From: an uncultured Lachnospiraceae bacterium
Lineage (GTDB): Bacteria; Bacillota; Clostridia; Lachnospirales; Lachnospiraceae
Reading direction: 5' to 3'
DNA: 8,303 nt
Assembly: GCA_947176785.1 (NCBI GenBank)
Contig: CAMWSA010000155.1
Span: forward strand, 1-8,303
Below are positions 1 to 5,447 of this stretch, one piece after another. How positions within the stretch are numbered: the first letter of the stretch is position 1; each line of letters opens with the position of its first letter. The translations under genes and the position numbers were made by a program. Below the pieces are notes generated by a model. It saw nothing but the letters and a program-made list of their open reading frames with translations, was not told the origin of the DNA and made no database searches.

Positions 1-90
1 TATATGTATAGACCCCAAAAGGGCGGACATACTACTACTATCATTGGAACCCCCTCCTTTGATGAAACCAAAGATAAAAGTAATACTTAA
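1..90 (+). CDS. possible C-terminal end of an upstream gene (partial, uncertain)
   Basis: Frame 1 is open from the left edge to a TAA at 88-90. The visible tail is polar (a run of four Thr, then SFDETKDKSNT at the end), with no recognisable domain. The only support for coding is the pair of hairpins and the intrinsic terminator starting about 14 to 40 bases downstream, which implies a + strand transcript ending here. Frame 2 is also open, to a TAG at 101-103, so the frame is not settled. A competing reading on the - strand is an ATG at 44-42 preceded 8 bases upstream by AAAGGAGG (60-53), reading MIVVVCPPFWGLYI and then leaving the window. Product unknown. Confidence 0.3.
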   Translation, partial: YMYRPQKGGHTTTIIGTPSFDETKDKSNT

Positions 91-103
91 TCCTCCCCTT
101 TAG

Positions 104-124
104 GAGATGGCCCATAGCCATCTC
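104..124 (+). other. 8-bp perfect hairpin preceding the terminator
   Basis: GAGATGGC (104-111) and GCCATCTC (117-124) are perfectly complementary around a 5-base loop (CCATA). No U-tract follows directly, so it is probably a 3'-end stabilising stem or the first of two tandem stems, with the terminator starting 5 bases later. It could also be the 3' domain of a small RNA; I do not recognise a family. Confidence 0.5.
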
Positions 125-129
125 AAAAT

Positions 130-167
130 CCCGGACTTAAGAAATGACTTAGGTTCGGGGTTTTTTT
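130..167 (+). terminator. intrinsic terminator of the upstream transcript
   Basis: A 12-bp stem pairs 130-141 (CCCGGACTTAAG) with 148-159 (CTTAGGTTCGGG), with two G-T wobbles and a 6-base loop. Seven T residues follow (161-167). The orientation fits termination of a + strand transcript entering from the left edge, and it insulates the Uma2 gene that follows. Confidence 0.85.
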
Positions 168-233
168 GTGCCCCTCTGCACAATATGTTATGTGGCATTC
201 ATTGAAAATAGATATCCAAGTAGCGGAACGTAG

Positions 234-262
234 TTGTAATCCCTATAAATATTACCTATAAT
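234..262 (+). promoter_or_regulatory. sigma-A-type promoter of the Uma2-family gene
   Basis: TTGTAA (234-239) and a consensus TATAAT (257-262) are separated by 17 bases. Transcription would start near 269, giving a leader of about 20 bases that contains the GGAGGT ribosome site at 275-280. The placement also shows that the ATG at 261 lies inside the -10 box and cannot be the translation start. Confidence 0.75.
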
Positions 263-287
263 GGAGTTACGAGCGGAGGTGGGAAGG

Positions 288-839
288 ATGGATGCATTGA
301 GAAAAGATGAAATCTATACAATAGATGATATATATGCTTTGCCAGAAGGGAAACGCGCGGAATTGATTGATGGTAAGATTTATTATATGGCTCCCCCAAG
401 TTGGAAGCATCAAAAGATTAGCGGAAAACTTTATCAATTAATAGCGAATCATATAGATAGCAGGAATGGGAAATGTGAAGTTTTAGCCGCTCCATTTGCC
501 GTATTCTTGAATAATGACGATATTAATTATGTAGAACCAGACATTTCGGTTATCTGCGATTTGTCTAAGTTAGATGATAAAGGATGTCATGGCGCACCTG
601 ATTGGGTAATTGAAATTGTCTCTCCAAGCAGTAAGCCCAGAGATTATATGACAAAATTATTTAAGTATTGTACTGCCGGAGTTCGGGAGTATTGGATTGT
701 GGATCCAGATAAACAGATGATAATGGTTTATGGATTCGAAAAAGATATGGTAGAACAGTACAATTTTGAAGAAAATGTTCCGGTTGGGATATATGAAGGG
801 TTTGCTATAAAAATAGGGCAGGATAAAGGAGAAGTATGA
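288..839 (+). CDS. Uma2 family (DUF820) restriction-endonuclease-like protein
   Basis: The 183-residue protein has the layout of the Uma2/DUF820 family, a PD-(D/E)xK nuclease-like fold common in cyanobacteria and scattered through other bacteria; the physiological role of the family is unclear. Visible motifs are an N-terminal RAELIDGK (E25), EPDISVI (E83, D85), the signature WVIEIVSPSS (E109) followed by D119 and K123, and GVREYWIVDP near 131-140. The putative acidic and lysine active-site residues are therefore present and the length is normal. The start at 288 is chosen because GGAGGT sits 7 bases upstream and the promoter -10 box covers the earlier ATG at 261. It is a single-gene unit with its own promoter and terminator. 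The stretch is visibly AT-richer than the flanking genes, with A/T-ending codons, suggesting acquisition by transfer (inference). Confidence 0.9.
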   Translation: MDALRKDEIYTIDDIYALPEGKRAELIDGKIYYMAPPSWKHQKISGKLYQLIANHIDSRNGKCEVLAAPFAVFLNNDDINYVEPDISVICDLSKLDDKGCHGAPDWVIEIVSPSSKPRDYMTKLFKYCTAGVREYWIVDPDKQMIMVYGFEKDMVEQYNFEENVPVGIYEGFAIKIGQDKGEV

Positions 840-851
840 AGCATTTAGCGA

Positions 852-885
852 AAGCATTCGGAAAATATAGTCCGGATGCTTTTTC
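852..885 (+). terminator. intrinsic terminator of the Uma2-family gene
   Basis: AAGCATTCGGA (852-862) pairs with TCCGGATGCTT (871-881) through one wobble, with an 8-base loop, followed by a T-rich tract. It begins 12 bases after the stop codon. From here to the CIRCE element at 1049 I see no gene or clear regulatory site. Confidence 0.85.
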
Positions 886-1048
886 TTATACACAAAATTT
901 TGCTTTGTGGAAATAGCTTCTGGTCTCCTGCGTGTTCTGAGCCATCCGGCAAGTCCGCATCTCCGGGGCGCTATAGGTTAAAACCGGTATTTTCACAGCA
1001 ATACGGGGAATACTATTAAAGGGATTCACAGAAAGTTCACATTTTTTA

Positions 1049-1075
1049 TCAGCACTCCCTCTTGACGAGTGCTAA
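1049..1075 (+). promoter_or_regulatory. CIRCE operator (HrcA binding site)
   Basis: The arms TCAGCACTC (1049-1057) and GAGTGCTAA (1067-1075) are separated by exactly 9 bases. They match the CIRCE consensus TTAGCACTC-N9-GAGTGCTAA with a single mismatch (C for T at the second base). The right arm begins inside the -35 box, so HrcA bound here would occlude RNA polymerase. The site predicts repression at normal temperature and induction by heat or misfolded protein. Confidence 0.93.
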
Positions 1076-1090
1076 TATGTGTGTTATATT
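1062..1090 (+). promoter_or_regulatory. sigma-A-type promoter of the hsp20 gene
   Basis: TTGACG (1062-1067) and TATATT (1085-1090) are separated by 17 bases. Transcription would begin near 1097, leaving a leader of about 100 bases before the start codon. The -35 box lies within the CIRCE element. Confidence 0.8.
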
Positions 1091-1141
1091 ACATCTAGAA
1101 CAAAGAGGCAGAGGGACTTAATTTCCGGTACCCGCAACCAA

Positions 1142-1163
1142 CACTTCGGATTGTCCGACAGTG
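1142..1163 (+). other. hairpin in the hsp20 leader
   Basis: In the predicted leader, CACT-TCGGA (1142-1150) pairs with TCCGA-c-AGTG (1154-1163) around a 3-base loop, leaving one bulged C at 1159. It is 9 bp long and ends about 20 bases before the AGGAG ribosome site (1185-1189). It does not sequester that site, so a role in mRNA stability is more likely than a classic RNA thermometer (inference). Confidence 0.4.
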
Positions 1164-1198
1164 CTGAAAATCATAATTATAGAGAGGAGAAATGACTT

Positions 1199-1642
1199 AT
1201 GATGATGCCCAGTATTTTCAGAGAGAATTTGTTTGACAGCCTTATGGGAGACTTTGCATTCCCGGATATTGACAGGGTTCTGTACGGGAAGAGCTCCAAG
1301 ACCCTGATGAAGACGGATGTCCAGGAGACGGATACCGACTATGTAGTGGATATCGACCTGCCCGGCTTCCAGAAGGATGATATCCGGATGCAGCTGGAGA
1401 ATGGCAGCCTGACCGTCAGCGCAGCCAGAAGCCTTGACCGGGACGAGAAGGGCGAGAACGGCAATTATGTCAGGCGTGAGCGCTATGCAGGAAGTATGAG
1501 CCGCAGCTTCTATGTGGGAAACCATGTGACAGAGGCTGATATTCATCCCAAGTATGAGAACGGTATCCTGAGTTTCCATATTCCCAAGGAGCAGCCTGTG
1601 GCCGTGGAGGAGAAAACGCATTATATCCCCATCGAAGGATAG
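1199..1642 (+). CDS. small heat-shock protein, Hsp20/alpha-crystallin family
   Basis: An ATP-independent holdase chaperone of 147 residues, the normal length for bacterial Hsp20, expected to form cytoplasmic oligomers that bind unfolding proteins. The N-terminal arm (1-36) begins MMMPSIFREN. The alpha-crystallin domain spans about 37-136 and contains DIDLPGF (51-57), ENGSLTVSA (67-75) and the family hallmark YENGILSFHIPK (119-130). The short tail holds the I-P-I motif (143-145) that docks into a neighbouring subunit. The ribosome site AGGAG (1185-1189) lies 9 bases before the ATG at 1199; two further in-frame ATGs at 1202 and 1205 are also possible starts. The gene stands alone behind a CIRCE-controlled promoter, so HrcA control is expected. 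Similar to Clostridium Hsp18. Confidence 0.95.
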   Translation: MMMPSIFRENLFDSLMGDFAFPDIDRVLYGKSSKTLMKTDVQETDTDYVVDIDLPGFQKDDIRMQLENGSLTVSAARSLDRDEKGENGNYVRRERYAGSMSRSFYVGNHVTEADIHPKYENGILSFHIPKEQPVAVEEKTHYIPIEG

Positions 1643-1650
1643 TGCCCTAT

Positions 1651-1707
1651 CGGCAGACGGCAAAGCCCTCGCAGAGAATTTCTGCGGGGGCCCTTTGCTG
1701 TCTGCCG
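1651..1707. terminator. long hairpin between convergent genes
   Basis: A 25-bp stem pairs 1651-1675 with 1681-1707, interrupted only by a two-base bulge (CC, 1691-1692) and two G-T pairs, around the loop GAATT. It starts 9 bases after the hsp20 stop and lies 39 bases beyond the stop of the convergent aldo-keto reductase gene, so it could end both transcripts. Neither side has a good U-tract, so termination may be imperfect, or the stem may mainly protect 3' ends. Confidence 0.6.
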
Positions 1708-1745
1708 TCAGCACATTAGCCTGTATTATGTGCAGCATTCAAACA

Positions 1746-2738
1746 TTACCTCAATATCTCATCAATCCGATCACATTCCTCCTGAGAGAAGCGGATATTT
1801 CCCAGCGCCTTTACATTTTCCCTAATCTGCTCCGGTCTGCTGGCACCGATCAACACCGATGTAACTTTCCCGTCCCGCAGGATCCAGGCCAGTGCCATCT
1901 GGGCCAGGGACTGCCCCCGCTCCTTTGCAATCTCCTGCAAAGCCCTCACTTTTTCCAGCTTTTCCCTGGAGATGTCCCCGCCGTGCAGATAGGGACTCTT
2001 ACCGCTGCCCGCCCTGGAATCCGCCGGAATCCCCTGCAGGTATTTGCCCGTGAGAATCCCCTGGGCCAGAGGGCTGAAGGCGATACAGCCGATTCCCTGA
2101 TCGTACATAAAGTCCTTTACCCCGTCCGTCTCAATCCACCGGTTTAGCATGGAGTACGAGACCTGGTTGATGATAAACGGCGTCTTCTGTTCCTGTAGAA
2201 TGCGGTACGCTTTTTCCGTCTGCTCCCGATTGTAGTTGGAAATCCCCACATAGAGCGCCTTGCCGGACCGCACGATCGTATCCAGCGCAGCCATGGTCTC
2301 CTCCATGGGCGTATCGGGGTCGGGCCTGTGATGGTAGAAGATGTCCACATAGTCCAGCCCCAGCCTCTTAAGGCTTTCATCCAGGCTGGCAATCAGGTAT
2401 TTGCGGGAACCTCCGTCCCCATAGGGGCCTTTCCACATGTCATATCCCGCCTTGGTAGATATGACCATCTCCTTCCGGTAGGGCATCAGATCGGACTTCA
2501 GAATCCGGCCCATATTCTCCTCTGCGCTTCCGTATACAGGCCCATAGTTGTTAGCCAGGTCAAAGTGCGTCATGCCGCTGTCAAACGCCTCAAAGAGGAT
2601 GCGCTTCATATTCTCCATGTCGTTGACCGACCCAAAGCTGTGCCACATCCCAAGGGAAAAGGCGGGCAGCTTCAGCCCGCTCCTGCCGCATCGGTTGTAA
2701 ATCATGTTTTCGTACCTGTACTCGTCTGCCTTGTACAT
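1746..2738 (-). CDS. yghZ: aldo-keto reductase, L-glyceraldehyde 3-phosphate reductase (YghZ/GpR) type
   Basis: A soluble NADPH-dependent reductase of 330 residues with the AKR barrel. It closely resembles E. coli YghZ (AKR14), which reduces L-glyceraldehyde 3-phosphate and methylglyoxal. Shared landmarks are GRSGLKLPAFSLGMWHSFG near the N-terminus, THFDLANNYGP (D60, Y65), ISTKAGYDMW (K96), DYVDIFYHHRPD (H137), KALYVGISNYN, FSPLAQGILTGKYL and SVLIGASRPEQ in the cofactor region. The catalytic tetrad Asp60-Tyr65-Lys96-His137 is complete. The ATG at 2738 is preceded by AAGGAGG with a short 4-base gap. The gene is 158 bases downstream of the flavodoxin-SCP2 gene on the same strand. I found no convincing promoter in that gap, so it may be the last gene of the PadR operon (inference). 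The exact substrate is not shown by sequence. Confidence 0.92.
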   Translation of the reverse strand: MYKADEYRYENMIYNRCGRSGLKLPAFSLGMWHSFGSVNDMENMKRILFEAFDSGMTHFDLANNYGPVYGSAEENMGRILKSDLMPYRKEMVISTKAGYDMWKGPYGDGGSRKYLIASLDESLKRLGLDYVDIFYHHRPDPDTPMEETMAALDTIVRSGKALYVGISNYNREQTEKAYRILQEQKTPFIINQVSYSMLNRWIETDGVKDFMYDQGIGCIAFSPLAQGILTGKYLQGIPADSRAGSGKSPYLHGGDISREKLEKVRALQEIAKERGQSLAQMALAWILRDGKVTSVLIGASRPEQIRENVKALGNIRFSQEECDRIDEILR

Positions 2739-2896
2739 TTTTCCTCCTTCTTAATTCCTTGCTGATTCCTTTTTCCCGCCTTAAGCATAATATCCACTGC
2801 TCCCTATTCTTCCATAATCCCAACACACCTATACTCTCCAAAACCCAGTTCCTCCACCCCCCACCTGCTATCTTTTTCTTGTCCATTGACCGAAAA

Positions 2897-4558
2897 TCAA
2901 TTTAATTTTCCTCTTGCAACCTTCATGGGATACCATCTCTGAAACCATACGGTAAAAATCCCCATAAAAACCGGCGCAACAGAGTTGAGCGCCCCCACAA
3001 AGGGCTTGATCCGGGTACCCATAAGATAATATGTCCAAACAGGCGTCAGCAGATATAAAATTCCCCACAGCAATGTCAAAATCCGGTTTGTTTTCATGAA
3101 AAGCGGATTCAACAGCGCATCTTCCCCATTATACTGATTCATGGAGTAATGGGCTGTGAGGGGGATTTTTCCCAGACAGGTCACAGTCCACATAATCCCA
3201 AACGCCAGATAGGACAGCGGCAGGATGATCCTGACAGGGGCCCCAAGCAGCGCCGCCAGGGCAAAACCGCCCACCAGTGTGCCGCTCAGGATATCGTACA
3301 ATGTCTTTTTATTCCTGTAAAACAGTAAAGGCACAAGCAAACAGGCACCAATTCCGATCAAACTCCCGGCAGTATCGTTCATTCCCATAGCGATCCAGAA
3401 GGCCGTCCAGGGAATCAGCATGATACTCATGTTGGTTTCCCCCGGCGGAATATGAATTCCGCCGGCGGCTTTCGATCCCGATCCGGCCTCTCCCCTCCTG
3501 CCTCCGGGTCCTCCAAAATAGTCATCCCATCTGAGCATCAGGCTGAAATCTCCCTTTACCCGGTAGAGCTGCTTCATCAGGGCCTCATCTCCGCGGATTT
3601 CCCCCGCCGCAATGGAACGCCACACCGACAGCGGCGTCTCTATTCTGGTGGTGGCCGTCACCGAGCCATCCGTGACAACCCTGCTTCCCTCCTTCCCCAT
3701 GACGATCTGATAACACTCGTCAATATCCGTATAATACATTTCCAGCACCTGCTCTCTGCCGGAATAGCTTTCTTTTCTGTAGAGTACCGCCATCTGTCTG
3801 GTAAAAACCAGGGCATCCGATTCCTTTTCCCCGTTTTGTCTGTCTATGCCCCAGCTTAAGTCCGCCCAGCGCTCAAAGACCTCCCTGGGATACAGCAATT
3901 GGTTCAGCTTTTCCCCTGTTTCCGGCGAAATTCCGCCTGCCCCGTACTCGCTTCCCGCCTCTTTGACATATCCCAGATATTCATCGGTCCTCTGGGCCAG
4001 CTCCGGCACCCTGAACAACTCCCCCTGGCCGCAGAAAATCGAGGTATAGCCATCTTTTCCGCATATGTGGTCAAACAGGCTGTACACGCCGTCATAATTC
4101 CCTTCCGCAGTATAAAAGCCGCAGGTTGATATAACCACCGTCCTCTTTCCGCTCATGTCATATCTGGCAGGGTGGCTTCCATTGCCTGGCCGGGCTTCAT
4201 TTTCCACCATAAAGGGCAGCAGCATCGGGAGTTGTCGGTCAATCAGATTCTTCAGTCCCCCCGGGACCGTATAATAATAGAGCGGAAAACTCCATATGGT
4301 GATATCCGCCCACAACAGCTTTGAGATCACCTGCTGCATATCATCCTGTATGCAGCAGCTTCCGGGCGTTTTATTCCAGCAGGAAAAGCAGCCGAGACAG
4401 GGGCGTATATGCATCCGGCTCAACTGAAGCTCCTCGGTCTCAAAGGCTTCCTTTACAGCCTCCGCGCTCTCCCGCATTCCCGTCAGAAAAGCTTTTGTCA
4501 ATTTGTATGTATTACTGTTGTCACCCTTTGGACTTCCGTTAATCACCAGTATTTTCAT
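2897..4558 (-). CDS. three-domain protein: flavodoxin-like NAD(P)H oxidoreductase, SCP2-type domain and membrane domain
   Basis: The protein is 553 residues long. Residues 1-240 form a flavodoxin_2/FMN-reductase-like domain, with the FMN phosphate loop GSPKGDNSNT (8-17), a cysteine cluster C54-x2-C57-x2-C60 then C68 and C69, and PLYYYTVPGGLKNLIDR (92-108) in the flavin site. Residues about 249-347 resemble an SCP2 sterol/lipid-carrier domain (RIETPLSVWRSIAAGEIRGD at 305-324, then LYRVKGDFSLMLRW). A Gly-rich linker (349-368) leads to a C-terminal membrane part with about six hydrophobic segments (near 377-393, 397-414, 421-440, 442-463, 491-512 and 519-540). No signal peptide is visible, so the reductase should face the cytoplasm. 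The ATG overlaps the padR stop as ATGA, with a GAGGG upstream, so translation is probably coupled. It is likely a membrane-tethered flavin reductase for a hydrophobic substrate (inference); the electron donor and substrate are unknown. Confidence 0.85.
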   Translation of the reverse strand: MKILVINGSPKGDNSNTYKLTKAFLTGMRESAEAVKEAFETEELQLSRMHIRPCLGCFSCWNKTPGSCCIQDDMQQVISKLLWADITIWSFPLYYYTVPGGLKNLIDRQLPMLLPFMVENEARPGNGSHPARYDMSGKRTVVISTCGFYTAEGNYDGVYSLFDHICGKDGYTSIFCGQGELFRVPELAQRTDEYLGYVKEAGSEYGAGGISPETGEKLNQLLYPREVFERWADLSWGIDRQNGEKESDALVFTRQMAVLYRKESYSGREQVLEMYYTDIDECYQIVMGKEGSRVVTDGSVTATTRIETPLSVWRSIAAGEIRGDEALMKQLYRVKGDFSLMLRWDDYFGGPGGRRGEAGSGSKAAGGIHIPPGETNMSIMLIPWTAFWIAMGMNDTAGSLIGIGACLLVPLLFYRNKKTLYDILSGTLVGGFALAALLGAPVRIILPLSYLAFGIMWTVTCLGKIPLTAHYSMNQYNGEDALLNPLFMKTNRILTLLWGILYLLTPVWTYYLMGTRIKPFVGALNSVAPVFMGIFTVWFQRWYPMKVARGKLN

Positions 4559-5100
4559 AGCTGCCCTCTTTCCAGTTGATCAATACAACTCTGCGCCCAT
4601 TCCATGCACATCTGCATATTTCTGCGCCCATATTCCACTGTCATCCCCCAATACAGCGCTTTTTCTCTGTCGTTCAGATATGCGCCGTAGGCTTCTATAT
4701 GCTCCGGCACAGACGACAGACTTTCAAGAAACAGCCTGCAATAGGCTTTCAACTCCTCAAAATAGTGTATATTTTCTTCCCGGCTCCGCTCTCCCAGAAA
4801 AAATACCTTCATCAGGACCGGGGTGCGCGCATTCAGTCCCAGGTCTCCGTCCGAGAGCCATCTCAAAAGCTCGCCCCGGCCTGCCTCCGTAATGGAATAA
4901 ATGTTTTTGTCCGGCTTTCCCTGCTGTGGTACAATCGTTTTTTCTACCCATTTCTTCTCCTCCAGTGTCTGCAATTCCCGATAAATCTGGCTTGTCTGCG
5001 CCGTCCAGAAAAAATTCAGGGAGTCACGGAACGCCTGCATAATCTCATAACCCGTCATATTATGATAATTAATCAATCCTAAAATACCATGCTTTAGCAT
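4555..5100 (-). CDS. PadR family transcriptional regulator
   Basis: A 181-residue DNA-binding repressor of the long PadR class. The winged helix occupies about the first 80 residues (MLKHGILGLINYHNMTGYEI, then SQIYRELQTLEEKKWVE for the recognition region and GKPDKNIYSITEAGRGELLRWL for the wing). A Vir_act_alpha_C-type helical dimerisation region follows (about 85-176). An ATG at 5118 is also in frame, with AGGAG 11 bases upstream. The start at 5100 is preferred because GGAGGAGGAG ends 6 bases before it and because PadR proteins typically begin M-x-LKHGILGLL. Its stop overlaps the next gene's start (ATGA). Such regulators usually repress their own operon and release DNA on binding a small hydrophobic ligand; the operator at 5161-5180 supports autoregulation. 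Confidence 0.93.
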   Translation of the reverse strand: MLKHGILGLINYHNMTGYEIMQAFRDSLNFFWTAQTSQIYRELQTLEEKKWVEKTIVPQQGKPDKNIYSITEAGRGELLRWLSDGDLGLNARTPVLMKVFFLGERSREENIHYFEELKAYCRLFLESLSSVPEHIEAYGAYLNDREKALYWGMTVEYGRRNMQMCMEWAQSCIDQLERGQL

Positions 5101-5106
5101 CTGCTG

Positions 5107-5116
5107 CTCCTCCTCC
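5107..5116 (-). promoter_or_regulatory. strong ribosome binding site deciding the padR start
   Basis: On the - strand GGAGGAGGAG (5116 down to 5107) is followed by CAGCAG and the ATG at 5100. The spacing of 6 bases is near ideal and favours the downstream start over the ATG at 5118, whose own third base lies in this repeat. Confidence 0.6.
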
Positions 5117-5157
5117 ATATGTCTTTCAACTCCTGCCTGTTTCCGTCACTAAATGTG

Positions 5158-5186
5158 AGTATATTCCACTTGTGGAATATTGTCAA
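5158..5186 (-). promoter_or_regulatory. sigma-A-type promoter of the padR operon
   Basis: Read on the - strand, a consensus TTGACA (5186-5181) and TATACT (5163-5158) are separated by exactly 17 bases. Transcription would start near 5151, about 50 bases before the padR ATG at 5100. The spacer is occupied by the inverted repeat described separately. Confidence 0.85.
5161..5180. promoter_or_regulatory. probable PadR operator (perfect inverted repeat)
   Basis: ATATTCCAC (5161-5169) and GTGGAATAT (5172-5180) form a perfect 9+9 dyad with a 2-base centre. It fills the promoter spacer and overlaps the -10 box by three bases, so a bound dimer would block polymerase. The adjacent gene encodes a PadR dimer, so this is its most likely target. 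The sequence differs from the ATGT-N8-ACAT pattern of B. subtilis PadR. A weaker imperfect dyad lies just upstream (5194-5211). Confidence 0.75.
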
Positions 5187-5262
5187 GCAGAAAATGCGGC
5201 ACATGTTGCATAAACAGACAACCCGATTCGGGCGGGAAGAAAATCTAATCCGTAGTAAGTAC

Positions 5263-5291
5263 AAAAAAACCGGACACATTCCTGTATCCGG
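5263..5291 (-). terminator. intrinsic terminator after the cysteine-rich gene block
   Basis: Read on the - strand, CCGGATACA (5291-5283) pairs with TGTGTCCGG (5278-5270) through one wobble, with a GGAA tetraloop and seven T residues (5269-5263). It closes the right-hand - strand block and separates it from the padR promoter only about 75 bases further on. Confidence 0.9.
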
Positions 5292-5318
5292 CGTTCTGCC
5301 GTTTCCCGTGAGCCCGCT

Positions 5319-5447
5319 TTAGACCTCAACAAAAAAATCTCCCCGCATCCACCGCCCCTCCGGCGGCAAAGCGCCCTGTCCCAGCAATTCCCGCAGCACT
5401 CCCAATGCCTCCTCCAGTTCCGCCTCCGCGGAAAAGCTTAGCGGCCA
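5319..5447 (-). pseudogene. 42-codon open stretch in frame after the cysteine-rich gene's stop
   Basis: Immediately after the TAA at 5450-5448 the same frame stays open for 42 codons to a second TAA (5321-5319), 28 bases before the terminator stem. The encoded text (LSFSAEAELEEALGVLRE, then LLGQGALPPEGRW, ending GDFFVEV) is amphipathic and protein-like. Its third positions are dominated by G/C, as in the neighbouring genes, whereas the overlapping TAATG frame gives a Gly/Ala-rich low-complexity peptide. It could be the lost C-terminus of the cysteine-rich gene after a nonsense mutation, a readthrough extension, the remnant of a separate gene, or a small gene with a non-ATG start (a TTG after GGAGGAGG). 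No family recognised. Confidence 0.35.

Noticed and set aside
261..287. ATG at 261 as start of the Uma2-family gene
   Set aside because: It lies within the promoter -10 box (TATAAT, 257-262) and has no ribosome site; the ATG at 288 has GGAGGT at ideal spacing.
891..909. CACAAA/TTTGTG inverted repeat after the Uma2 terminator
   Set aside because: Only 6 bp with a 7-base loop in AT-rich DNA, easily expected by chance and linked to no promoter.
1185..1198. RNA thermometer masking the hsp20 ribosome site
   Set aside because: No complementary anti-ribosome-site stretch was found in the leader; the visible hairpin lies upstream and leaves the site free.
1118..1738. 206-codon open frame on the - strand across hsp20
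   Set aside because: It is antisense to a clear Hsp20 gene, overlaps its promoter and hairpin, and resembles no protein family.
2590..2886. 98-codon - strand frame beginning MDKKKIAGGG
   Set aside because: It has no ribosome site, overlaps the start of the aldo-keto reductase in another frame, and becomes an Arg-rich shadow of it.
3452..3859. 135-codon + strand frame within the SCP2 region
   Set aside because: Antisense shadow of the three-domain protein, with no matching promoter, ribosome site or family resemblance.
5101..5118. ATG at 5118 as the padR start
   Set aside because: Possible but less likely: its ribosome site is 11 bases away, while the ATG at 5100 has GGAGGAGGAG at 6 bases and gives the usual PadR N-terminus.
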